Source: SXOA01 sp051004015
Lineage (GTDB): Bacteria > Planctomycetota > Planctomycetia > Pirellulales > Pirellulaceae
Direction: 5' to 3'
DNA length: 64,000 nucleotides
Assembly (NCBI GenBank): GCA_051004015.1
Contig: JBPCKT010000157.1
Span: forward strand, 153,595-217,594
Part shown: positions 7,619-13,947 of the stretch, piece after piece
Layout: each line of letters starts with the position of its first letter
Numbering within the stretch: position 1 is the first letter of the stretch
Notes under the pieces: model-generated
Seen by the model: only the letters and a program-made list of their open reading frames with translations
The model's database searches: none
What the model was told of the DNA's origin: nothing
Program-made: the position numbers and the translations under genes

Positions 7619-7689
7619 TGGACCGCCGGGGAATTGAACCCCGATCTCCTGGTTGCAGGCCAGGCGTCTTCCCGTTGGACCAGCCGCCC
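7619..7689 (-). tRNA. tRNA-Ala(TGC) with C33
   Basis: Acceptor GGGCGGC/GCGGTCC contains a G3-U70 wobble, the alanine identity element, and A73. Anticodon stem CCTGG/CCAGG is perfect, but the loop is CCTGCAA, so position 33, almost always U, is C. Confidence 0.82.
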
Positions 7690-7709
7690 TCATCTTGAAT
7701 TCACTGCAG

Positions 7710-7780
7710 AGGTCCGTCCGGGAGTCGAACCCGGGCTCCTGCCTTACCAAGGCAGCGTGCGGCCGCAGCACCTACAGACC
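7710..7780 (-). tRNA. tRNA-Thr(GGT)
   Basis: Acceptor GGTCTGT/ACGGACC paired, D-arm GTGC/GCAC, anticodon stem CTGCC/GGCAG, loop TTGGTAA, T-loop TTCGACT. Confidence 0.9.
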
Positions 7781-7784
7781 AAAG

Positions 7785-7853
7785 TAGCGGGTCCGGAAGT
7801 CGCACCCGGCCGGTTGAGCTTATGAGGCTCGACTGGGCCCTGGCCCACCCGCA
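7785..7853 (-). tRNA. tRNA with CAT anticodon (Met-like), degenerate
   Basis: Acceptor TGCGGGT/ACCCGCT pairs at 6 of 7 positions; the unpaired 1-72 position recalls initiator tRNA, but the anticodon stem (CGAGC/GCTCA) lacks the three G-C pairs of an initiator. Loop CTCATAA. The D-arm is abnormal and the T-loop is TGCGACT (G55). Could also be a lysidine-type Ile tRNA. Confidence 0.65.
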
Positions 7854-7859
7854 GCAACA

Positions 7860-7889
7860 AATTCGAAATCCGAAAATCAAAATCCGAAG
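7860..7889. repeat. short AATCCGAAA-type repeat
   Basis: Spacer made of near-repeats of AAATCCGAAAA and AAAATCCGAAG; the same word recurs at 46094-46131 and 59600-59681. Confidence 0.5.
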
Positions 7890-7970
7890 TAGCCAAGGGG
7901 AGAATCGAACTCCCACGCCAAAAGGCACGACGTTCTGAGCGTCGCATGTCTCCCGTTTCATCACTTGGCC
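7890..7970 (-). tRNA. tRNA-Leu(CAG)
   Basis: Class II tRNA with variable arm GCC-TTTT-GGC. Acceptor GGCCAAG/CTTGGCT paired with a G1-U72 wobble, anticodon stem CGACG/CGTCG, loop CTCAGAA, A73. Confidence 0.92.
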
Positions 7971-7981
7971 ATCCTACGTAG

Positions 7982-8066
7982 TGCGCCGGGCAGGAGTTGA
8001 ACCTGCAAAGCTCGCGATGAGCGGGTGGGTTACAGCCACTGAGGCCTGCCAATGCCCAACCGACGC
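7982..8066 (-). tRNA. tRNA-Tyr(GTA)
   Basis: Class II tRNA with variable arm GCTC-ATCGC-GAGC. Acceptor GCGTCGG/CCGGCGC paired, loop CTGTAAC with anticodon GUA, A73. Confidence 0.9.
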
Positions 8067-8080
8067 ATTTTCAATTTCAG

Positions 8081-8155
8081 CGTCCCCGATCGGATTTGAA
8101 CCGACGACCTCCGCCGTGACAGGGCGGCGAGCACTCCTGGCTGCTCCACGAGGAC
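8081..8155 (-). tRNA. tRNA-Asp(GTC)
   Basis: Acceptor GTCCTCG/CGGGGAC paired, D-arm GAGC/GCTC, anticodon stem CCGCC/GGCGG, loop CTGTCAC, G73 as expected for Asp. Confidence 0.93.
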
Positions 8156-8181
8156 AGTAGTTTTTTGCTGCTGATTTTGAG

Positions 8182-8254
8182 TAGTCCCGGATGGAGTCGA
8201 ACCACCGCTCGTCACTTTGTAGGAGTGCTGCCTTAGCCGCTTGGCCACGGGACC
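8182..8254 (-). tRNA. tRNA-Val(TAC) with C33
   Basis: Acceptor GGTCCCG/CGGGACT paired, T-arm GGTGG/CCATC, A73. The anticodon stem pairs at four positions around loop CCTACAA: anticodon UAC but C at position 33 instead of U. Confidence 0.78.
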
Positions 8255-8274
8255 ATTTGTTTTTTTTGACCGAG

Positions 8275-8360
8275 CGGAAGCCGCGAGACTCGAACTCGCA
8301 AGCGGCGAGGTGCCGCCACCTGTTTTCGAGACAGGCTCCTCATCCAGCCGGTTGACTTCC
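8275..8360 (-). tRNA. tRNA-Ser(CGA)
   Basis: Class II tRNA with variable arm GGCG-6-CGCC. Acceptor GGAAGTC/GGCTTCC paired, anticodon stem CCTGT/ACAGG, loop CTCGAAA, G73 as for serine. Confidence 0.9.
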
Positions 8361-8439
8361 GTTTGCTATTTACTCTTGGACCGACGCCCTGCGGCCGAGG
8401 TTCGGAGATTGCGTTGGAAATCTCTCTCGCACTTTCAAG

Positions 8440-8523
8440 CTGTGGCGGCAGGAATCGAACTTGCGACGGAGCGGTTAATCCCGGCGCGCCGGGACACCAC
8501 CGTACCAGCACGGAGACACCACA
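8440..8523 (-). tRNA. tRNA-like gene with palindrome in place of a normal anticodon arm
   Basis: Acceptor TGTGGTG/CGCCACA pairs fully and the T-arm (GCAAG, TTCGATT, CCTGC) is nearly intact. Between the D-arm and T-arm lies the 16-nt perfect palindrome TCCCGGCGCGCCGGGA followed by TTAACCGCTCCGTC, which resembles the 3' side of an Asn(GTT) anticodon arm. No standard 7-nt loop can be drawn, so the decoding identity is undetermined. Confidence 0.6.
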
Positions 8524-8527
8524 ATAG

Positions 8528-8601
8528 TCGGCGCGGCTGGGATCGAACCAGCATTCTCGTGCTCCCAAAGCACGTGGACTTCCCGCATCTCCCACACGCC
8601 G
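8528..8601 (-). tRNA. tRNA-Pro(TGG)
   Basis: C1-G72 pair and A73 fit proline. Acceptor CGGCGTG/CGCGCCG paired, anticodon stem CGTGC/GCACG, loop TTTGGGA. Its 3' end is only 4 nt from the next tRNA-like gene. Confidence 0.93.
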
Positions 8602-8606
8602 AGATT

Positions 8607-8631
8607 CCCGCACACGGAGTGTGCGGGCTAC
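8607..8631 (-). repeat. CTAC-ended palindrome (REP-like) inside tRNA array
   Basis: CCCGCACAC and GTGTGCGGG arms around GGA, followed by CTAC, between the Pro and Gly tRNA genes. Confidence 0.85.
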
Positions 8632-8638
8632 GATGCAG

Positions 8639-8709
8639 AGCGCCCAGCGGGAGTCGAACCCGCACTTCCGCCATGGCAAGGCAGCAGGCTGCCGCTACAT
8701 CATGGGCGC
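8639..8709 (-). tRNA. tRNA-Gly(GCC)
   Basis: Acceptor GCGCCCA/TGGGCGC perfectly paired, anticodon stem CTGCC/GGCGG, loop TTGCCAT, U73. The D-stem has one mismatch. Confidence 0.88.
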
Positions 8710-8741
8710 TTTCCGTCACAACCAGATTGTCAAACAGCGAG

Positions 8742-8814
8742 TGGGACCCGAGGGATTCGAACCCTCACCTTCCCGGTTAAGAGCCGGGCATGCTGCCGCT
8801 AACACCTTGATCCC
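8742..8814 (-). tRNA. tRNA-Lys(CTT)
   Basis: Acceptor GGGATCA/GGGTCCC pairs at 6 of 7 positions, anticodon stem CCCGG/CCGGG, loop CTCTTAA, T-arm GAGGG/CCCTC, A73. Confidence 0.9.
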
Positions 8815-8828
8815 GATTTATCTTTCTT

Positions 8829-8853
8829 GGACGGCCCGGAAGGGCCGTCCTAC
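8829..8853 (-). repeat. CTAC-ended palindrome (REP-like) inside tRNA array
   Basis: GGACGGCCC and GGGCCGTCC arms around GGAA, followed by TAC so that CTAC ends the unit, between the Lys and Ile tRNA genes. A degenerate relative lies near 62703. Confidence 0.8.
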
Positions 8854-8865
8854 GTTTTCCTGCAG

Positions 8866-8937
8866 TGGTAGCCCTGAGGATCGAACTCAGCGAGCCCCGG
8901 TTATCAGCCGAGGATGGGCAACCAGCCCGCGACTACC
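8866..8937 (-). tRNA. tRNA-Ile(GAT)
   Basis: Acceptor GGTAGTC/GGCTACC paired, D-arm GGGC/GCCC, anticodon stem CTCGG/CCGGG, loop CTGATAA, A73. This isoacceptor usually sits in the rRNA spacer; here it is in a tRNA array. Confidence 0.9.
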
Positions 8938-8960
8938 GACAATGCCGACGCCTTCCCAAG

Positions 8961-9033
8961 TAGCTCGTATGGGAATCGAACCCATCTCTCCGCCTTGAAA
9001 GGGCGGAATCCTAGGCCACTAAACGAACGAGCC
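8961..9033 (-). tRNA. tRNA-Glu(TTC), first gene of the array
   Basis: Acceptor GGCTCGT/ACGAGCT paired, D-region typical of Glu, anticodon stem CCGCC/GGCGG, loop CTTTCAA, T-arm ATGGG/CCCAT. It begins only 13 nt after the U-tract of the terminator at 9047-9081. Confidence 0.93.
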
Positions 9034-9046
9034 GTGTCATATCCAC

Positions 9047-9081
9047 AAAAAAAAGCCCGGCGTCTGATGACGCCGGGCTTT
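9047..9081 (-). terminator. strong intrinsic terminator directly upstream of the tRNA array
   Basis: Stem AAGCCCGGCGTC/GACGCCGGGCTT around ATCA, followed on the minus strand by eight T residues. It ends a transcript coming from the small ORF at 9109-9207 or, if bypassed, gates entry into the tRNA array. Confidence 0.9.
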
Positions 9082-9108
9082 GAATCCCGCAGGCAGTTTT
9101 CAGCCTGG

Positions 9109-9207
9109 TCACCAGCGCAGCGAATGCGCGGAGCAACTCGCCGGATTGGTGGCGGCGATGCCTTCGCGATCTCGCAGCGTGCAATGAGTCGAATTCAAGA
9201 TGGTCAT
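9109..9207 (-). CDS. 32-aa small ORF, candidate leader peptide of the tRNA array
   Basis: ATG at 9207 is preceded by AAGGA with 7 nt spacing, a strong ribosome-binding site for this genome, and the frame closes at a TGA at 9109. The peptide starts MTILNSTHC and ends SAHSLRW; it has no signal or membrane segment and uses 15 of the 20 amino acids, including His, Cys and Trp. The stop codon lies inside a small palindrome (CTGG-TGA-CCAG), which overlaps a second hairpin (CAGGC-8-GCCTG), and the intrinsic terminator begins 27 nt after the stop. This is the layout of a leader-peptide attenuator, with the tRNA array immediately beyond. It may instead be a stand-alone small RNA or peptide. I recognise no family. 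Confidence 0.5.
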   Translation of the reverse strand: MTILNSTHCTLRDREGIAATNPASCSAHSLRW

Positions 9208-9350
9208 GGGAAGGTCCTTGTCTCCAGGGCTGTTCCTGAGTAGACGCTTAGCGAGGGAATTGGTTCGCGGGAAATTCAGAAAAGTCAGGCTTACGATTAG
9301 GATGCACGATCCCGGCCAATTATTCGCGTCTTTTCGCTAGAAACCGGCTG

Positions 9351-10376
9351 CTATTCCGGGGAAGTGCTGTGCTTGAAGACCTGGAGTAATAGCCACAGGG
9401 ATGGCAGGATGAGGGCCGCGCCGAAGGGAAGGGATAGGACGAGAAAGCGGAGCGTGGCTTCCGGGGCGGCTGCCGCGGATAGGGAGATGTCGGGATAAGC
9501 GAGCAGCGGATGCTGCGCCAGGCCCCACCCGAGAATCACGAGGCCAATTTCCGCCGCAGCGAACATGCGGCTGACGAAATAGCGGCGGGTGAAGACGGCC
9601 CAGGCGGAGGCGGCGAAGCAGAACAGGCCAAGGATGACCACGGCGAGCGAGCGACCGCTGAGCAGCTTATGAAAAAACCAGCTCGCCTCGAACCATGACA
9701 GCACGAGCACAATCACGGCCATCCCTGCCGTTGCCGTCCCCGCGAAGATCGCCCGCTGGCGAAAGTCCTCCTGCAAAGGGCCGGTGGTTTCGTTGGTGAG
9801 ATAGACTGCGGCAAGGTAGGCGCAGGTGCAAAGCGCGAGCAGTCCGTTCGCCAGGCAATACGGGGAGAGCCAGGCATAGGTGGAACTCAGGCTAACTTCG
9901 CCGTTGGGTGCGATGCGGATGCTCCCCTCCGTCACGACTCCAAACGCAATTCCCAGCAGCACCGGGCTCATCAATGACGCGATGCCAAATACCACTCCCC
10001 AGGCGCTAGTACGCGCCGTTGAGTCTTCATGCCGGCTTTGATAGGAGCGGAATATGAAGGCGGCGCCGCGGAGCATGATTCCCACGAGCGTCAGATGGAA
10101 TGGCAGGAAGAGGGCGATGCCGAGAGCCGCGTAGCCTTTGGGAAAGCAGGTGAATAGCACCACGATGACCAGGATCAGCCAAACATGGTTGGCTTCCCAG
10201 ACAGGACCCATCGCCCGGACAATCGCCAGCCGCTGCTCTCGTTTTCGCGGACCGAAAGCAAACAGGTCCCACACGCCGCCGCCGAAGTCGGCGCCACCGA
10301 AAAGCGCGTAGGCAATCGTTCCCACCAGAGCGGAGAACGCTGCCAGATCGATCCAGAGGTTGGGCCAGTCGGCCAT
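9351..10376 (-). CDS. cydB: cytochrome bd-type quinol oxidase subunit II
   Basis: 341 aa, the usual length for CydB. Hydrophobic throughout, with about eight to nine membrane helices. Family landmarks are FGGADFGGGVWDL near residue 25, MGPVWEANHVWLI near 56 and FPKGYAALGIALFLPFH near 79. Subunit II pairs with CydA in the cytoplasmic membrane, where the complex oxidises quinol and reduces O2 to water. It starts 9 nt after the cydA stop, so the two are one operon. No cydX-like peptide is evident after the stop. Confidence 0.94.
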   Translation of the reverse strand: MADWPNLWIDLAAFSALVGTIAYALFGGADFGGGVWDLFAFGPRKREQRLAIVRAMGPVWEANHVWLILVIVVLFTCFPKGYAALGIALFLPFHLTLVGIMLRGAAFIFRSYQSRHEDSTARTSAWGVVFGIASLMSPVLLGIAFGVVTEGSIRIAPNGEVSLSSTYAWLSPYCLANGLLALCTCAYLAAVYLTNETTGPLQEDFRQRAIFAGTATAGMAVIVLVLSWFEASWFFHKLLSGRSLAVVILGLFCFAASAWAVFTRRYFVSRMFAAAEIGLVILGWGLAQHPLLAYPDISLSAAAAPEATLRFLVLSLPFGAALILPSLWLLLQVFKHSTSPE

Positions 10377-10385
10377 GTGTGTCTC

Positions 10386-11696
10386 TCAGTCTGTAGCTTC
10401 AACTGATTTTCTTGCGGCGATGCGAAAGAGCAGCACAACGACGGTGATGGTGAGCAGCGCGTAGAGAATCGAGAAGCCAACGAACAAGCCGAACACACCA
10501 TCGGCGGGCGTCACCGAATCGGCCGTCTTCATCACCCCCTGGATCACCCACGGCTGGCGGCCAACTTCCGTCACGAACCAGCCGGCTTCGAGCCCAATAA
10601 AACCGAGGGGCATTCCCAGGACGAGGGCCCAGAGCAGAGGTCGCCTTTGCAAAATGGCTTCTCGCTTGCGAAAGTAGCTCCACCAGAACCAGGCGGAGAG
10701 GAGTAGGAGCGTTATCCCCGAGCCCACCATGATTTGAAAAGCAATATGTGTCAGTCCCACATTCGGCCAGTCGCTCCGCGGTACCTGGTCGAGCCCTTTC
10801 ACTTCCGCAGACGGATCCGCTGCCGCCAGGAAGCTGAGACCACCGGGCACTTCGATGGCATAGTTCGTCTCTTGCTTGTCTTCGTCAGGCCAGCCGCCGA
10901 TGCGGAGCGGCGCGTACGTCTGCGTTTTGAATTGCCCTTCCATGGCCGCGAACTTCGTCGGCTGGGTCTGGAAGACGAATTTGGCCAGGAAATCCCCGCT
11001 CAACGGCTGCAAGAATGCGGAGACTCCGCCAACAAGCATGGCGATGACGAGCGCCGAGCGCGTGTAGGCATCTTGCCGACCGTGGAGTGCCCGCCAGGCA
11101 TACCAACCGGCGACGGCAAAGGCCACGGACATGTAACAGGCGAGCGTAGAGTGCGTCGCCATGTGAAACCAAAGTGGCTGCTTGAAGATGGCGATGGGGT
11201 CGCTGACCAAAACCGCGCCATCCCGCAGTTCAAATCCCACCGGCTGCTGCATCCAGGCGTTGACGCCCAGCACGAGCACGCCGGAGAGCATTCCGCTGAC
11301 GGCAATCACTACGCCGCACCACCAGTGGGCCCACGGGCCGAGTCGCTCCCAGCCATAGAGATAAAGACCGATGAAAATCGCTTCCAGAAAAAAGGCGTAC
11401 CCCTCGAGCGCGAAGATATGCCCGACCACCGCCCCCATGATTTCTATGTACTTCGGCCAGAGTAAACCGAGTTCCAAAGAGAGTGCGGTCCCGGAAACCG
11501 CACCCACCGCAAACAGCAGGCCCGTGACCTTTGCCCACTTTTTTGCCAGGGCTTTGTAGTGGGCCTTCCCCGTCCGCAGATGCAGCCACTCCACGATAAC
11601 TATCAGGAGCGGCAAGCCAATGCCAATCGCCGCGTAGACCATGTGAAACGCCAGCGATAGCGTCATCTGCAAGCGGGCGGCAGTGAGATTATCCAC
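10386..11696 (-). CDS. cydA: cytochrome bd-type quinol oxidase subunit I
   Basis: 436 aa with a GTG start at 11696, chosen because the conserved N-terminal pattern (AARLQMTLSLAFHM) begins there. His18 matches the haem b595 ligand and Glu98 and Glu105 the conserved acidic pair in helix 3 (FALEGYAFFLEAIF). A GRQPW motif follows near residue 380. The protein is shorter than E. coli CydA (522 aa), as expected for the short Q-loop, CioA-like class that is often cyanide-insensitive. The 3' end of tRNA-Arg(CCG) lies just 2 nt upstream of the GTG, leaving no room for a Shine-Dalgarno sequence outside the tRNA, so a processed transcript would be almost leaderless. Confidence 0.94.
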   Translation of the reverse strand: MDNLTAARLQMTLSLAFHMVYAAIGIGLPLLIVIVEWLHLRTGKAHYKALAKKWAKVTGLLFAVGAVSGTALSLELGLLWPKYIEIMGAVVGHIFALEGYAFFLEAIFIGLYLYGWERLGPWAHWWCGVVIAVSGMLSGVLVLGVNAWMQQPVGFELRDGAVLVSDPIAIFKQPLWFHMATHSTLACYMSVAFAVAGWYAWRALHGRQDAYTRSALVIAMLVGGVSAFLQPLSGDFLAKFVFQTQPTKFAAMEGQFKTQTYAPLRIGGWPDEDKQETNYAIEVPGGLSFLAAADPSAEVKGLDQVPRSDWPNVGLTHIAFQIMVGSGITLLLLSAWFWWSYFRKREAILQRRPLLWALVLGMPLGFIGLEAGWFVTEVGRQPWVIQGVMKTADSVTPADGVFGLFVGFSILYALLTITVVVLLFRIAARKSVEATD

Positions 11697-11698
11697 AG

Positions 11699-11772
11699 TA
11701 TGCCCGACAGGACTCGAACCTGTAACCTTCGGCTTCGGAGGCCGACGCTCTATCCAATTGAGCTACGGGCAC
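11699..11772 (-). tRNA. tRNA-Arg(CCG)
   Basis: Canonical fold: acceptor GTGCCCG/CGGGCAT, D-arm GCTC/GAGC, anticodon stem TCGGC/GCCGA, loop CTCCGAA, T-arm ACAGG/CCTGT, A73. CCA is not encoded. It is cotranscribed with and almost abuts cydA, and contrasts with the irregular tRNAs of the array. Confidence 0.95.
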
Positions 11773-11906
11773 GTGTACGGCGACTTCACTGGGCAATATG
11801 ACACAGGCGGGCGGGAAGCGTCAAGAACCGGCGAATTGACGGCGGAGGGACGTTATACTCATTGGCGTTCGCAGTAGTAACTGCATCCTCGTGCTGAGAT
11901 TTCGCC

Positions 11907-12836
11907 ATGCAACTCGGTTTTGTCTCCGCCATTCTCCCCGATCTTTCGCTGCAAGAAGTGGCCACGTTCGCCCACTCGGCCGGCTATTCGTGCGTGGAAC
12001 TGATGTGCTGGCCGCCGAGCAAGGCGGAGCGGCGGTATGCGGGAGTGACACACGTGGATGTCACCAGGTTCGGTGCCACCGAGGCGGCAGAGGTAAAGGG
12101 AATCATGGCCGCGGCTGGCGTGGAAATCAGCGGATTGGGCTATTATCCCAACCCGCTTTGCCCTGACAGGGAAGAAAGTCGCCGCTACACCGACCACATT
12201 GCCAAAGTCATTGAAGCCGCGGCGCTTCTCGGCGTGGGCCGCGTCAACACGTTCATAGGTCGCGACTGGACCAAATCGGTTGACGACAATTGGCCAAGGT
12301 TCCTGGAAGTCTGGCAGCCGCTGATCGCGCTGGCGGATCAGCACGAGGTGAAGGTCGGCATCGAAAATTGCCCCATGCTATTCACCAAGGACGAATGGCC
12401 CGGCGGAAAGAATCTGGCGACGTCGCCGGCGATCTGGCGGCGAATGTTTCAGGACATTCCCAGCCCGAATTTCGGCCTCAACTACGATCCGTCCCACATG
12501 ATCTGGCAGCAGATGGACTATTTGCAGCCGATCCGCGAGTTTGCCGCTCGCTTGCACCACGTCCACGCGAAGGACGTGCGAATGGACCGCCACAAGCTCG
12601 ACGAAGTCGGCGTCTTGGCGCATCCCAATCTCTATCACACGCCGAAGCTCCCTGGACTCGGCGACGTGAACTGGGGTCAGTTCTTCTCGGTCCTCAGCGA
12701 TGTCGGCTACCGCGGGCCGATTTGTGTGGAGGTAGAGGACCGGGCGTATGAGCATTCGCTAGAAGCTCGAAAGACAAGCCTCAAGCAGAGTGCCGTGTAT
12801 CTGCGGCAGTTCATAGCCGATCAACAAACCTCGTAA
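11907..12836 (+). CDS. sugar phosphate isomerase/epimerase (xylose isomerase-like TIM barrel)
   Basis: 309 aa, soluble. The start (MQLGFVSAILPDLSLQEVATFAHSAGY) is the typical first strand and helix of the AP-endonuclease-2/xylose-isomerase-like family. Metal-binding residues sit at expected strand ends: the Glu in VGIENCPML near residue 153, the Asp in LNYDPSHM near 193, the His in LHHVHAKDVRMDRHK near 220, and the Glu in ICVEVEDRAYE near 275. Substrate unknown; relatives act on keto-sugars, inosose or hydroxypyruvate. It begins an operon with deoC, whose start lies 14 nt after the stop, suggesting a shared sugar-salvage role. Confidence 0.85.
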   Translation: MQLGFVSAILPDLSLQEVATFAHSAGYSCVELMCWPPSKAERRYAGVTHVDVTRFGATEAAEVKGIMAAAGVEISGLGYYPNPLCPDREESRRYTDHIAKVIEAAALLGVGRVNTFIGRDWTKSVDDNWPRFLEVWQPLIALADQHEVKVGIENCPMLFTKDEWPGGKNLATSPAIWRRMFQDIPSPNFGLNYDPSHMIWQQMDYLQPIREFAARLHHVHAKDVRMDRHKLDEVGVLAHPNLYHTPKLPGLGDVNWGQFFSVLSDVGYRGPICVEVEDRAYEHSLEARKTSLKQSAVYLRQFIADQQTS

Positions 12837-12850
12837 GAAGGCAGCGAGAC

Positions 12851-13540
12851 ATGACCTATACCTACCAAGACATCAGCAAGATGATTGATCACTCGCTGCT
12901 CAATCCGACGCTGACCGCGGCGGATTTGGAAGCGGGATGCAAGCTGGCGATCGAGTATGACGTGGCCAGCGTCTGCATCCTGCCTTATTACCAGCAGAGG
13001 TGCGCGGAAATTCTCCTGGGTAGCGGTGTGAAGGCCAGCACGACCATCGGCTTTCCACATGGAGGCCATACAACGGACGTCAAGCTCGCGGAGGCCCGGC
13101 AGGCGCTGGCGGAAGGCTGCCATGAGCTGGACATGGTCGTCAACATCAGCCAAGTGTTGTCGGGCAACTGGGACTACGTGCGGCAGGAAATTAAGGGTGT
13201 TGTGGACCTCGCTCACCACGCCGGCCAGACGGTGAAGGTCATCTTCGAGAACGCCTATCTGAAGGACGAGCACAAGGTTCGCCTCTGCGAAATCTGCGGC
13301 GACGTCCAAGCAGATTGGGTAAAAACTAGCACGGGCTATGCGCCAAGCGGCGCGACGATGGACGACCTGAAGCTAATGCGAAAGCACGCGCCGCCGCATG
13401 TCCAGGTGAAAGCAGCCGGCGGCATCCGCGACTTGGATACGCTGCTGGCCGTGCGAGAAATCGGCGTCAGCCGCTGCGGAGCTAGCAGAACGAAAGAAAT
13501 GCTGGATGAAACGAAGCGGCGATTGGGAGATCGCGTCTAG
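12851..13540 (+). CDS. deoC: deoxyribose-phosphate aldolase
   Basis: 229 aa, class I aldolase of normal length, with AAGGCAGCGAG upstream of the ATG. The Schiff-base lysine is Lys158 in WVKTSTGYAPSGAT; the proton-relay residues are Lys187 (VKAAGGIRD) and Asp94 (ELDMVVN). DeoC splits 2-deoxyribose 5-phosphate into acetaldehyde and glyceraldehyde 3-phosphate in nucleoside catabolism. It follows a sugar isomerase in the same operon; no nucleoside phosphorylase or deoR regulator is adjacent. Its 3' end overlaps the convergent small lipoprotein gene by 4 nt. Confidence 0.95.
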   Translation: MTYTYQDISKMIDHSLLNPTLTAADLEAGCKLAIEYDVASVCILPYYQQRCAEILLGSGVKASTTIGFPHGGHTTDVKLAEARQALAEGCHELDMVVNISQVLSGNWDYVRQEIKGVVDLAHHAGQTVKVIFENAYLKDEHKVRLCEICGDVQADWVKTSTGYAPSGATMDDLKLMRKHAPPHVQVKAAGGIRDLDTLLAVREIGVSRCGASRTKEMLDETKRRLGDRV

Positions 13541-13776
13541 CGTCCCGCCCGCTGGGCTTCCAAATCGGATTTGAACGCCTTCTGGGCAGCCGCCTCGCGA
13601 CTGAGCTTGAACTCAGGGCCGGGGGCGAAGTACTGCACGTCGTCGGTCAGATACCACGAGCTGGGAAGCGTCTGGCCCCCTTCGGTAATCTGGCACCCGG
13701 TCGATCCGATGGCGAGCGTCGCCAGCGTCAGTCCGCACAAACCCGTCTTTAGCCAGCTCATCCGTGAAGTCTTCAT
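13537..13776 (-). CDS. small putative lipoprotein
   Basis: 79 aa from the ATG at 13776 with GGAGA about 8 nt upstream. The N-terminus is a signal peptide (MKTSRMSWLKTGLCGLTLAT) ending in a lipobox-like STGC with Cys28 as the candidate acylated residue. The mature part is short and polar and ends in an Ala/Lys/Glu-rich helix (SREAAAQKAFKSDLEAQRAGR). I do not recognise a family; the size and placement suggest an outer- or inner-membrane-anchored peptide. The longer upstream frame is not supported and runs through the repeat at 13948. Confidence 0.7.
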   Translation of the reverse strand: MKTSRMSWLKTGLCGLTLATLAIGSTGCQITEGGQTLPSSWYLTDDVQYFAPGPEFKLSREAAAQKAFKSDLEAQRAGR

Positions 13777-13947
13777 GGTTTGGCGTCTCCGCAGCATTCC
13801 GGGCTCAAAAGGTCCTAGGGCGCTACAACCGTTAGAATCGTCACGCTCATTATCGGACTGCGGGAAGCCGGAACTTTCGGCAAAGACGGAAAACTTTACC
13901 ATCAAGAGAGGGCTATCGCTAGCACCAAGGGCGCCGGCAAGAGAATT

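Noticed and set aside
6803..9033. Regularly spaced TTCGA-type words suggesting a CRISPR array
   Set aside because: They are T-loops of tRNA genes. Spacer lengths, flanks and secondary structure fit tRNAs, and no cas genes are present.
12837..12850. Frameshift or missing gene between the sugar isomerase and deoC
   Set aside because: The 14-nt gap holds a normal ribosome-binding site; both genes are complete.
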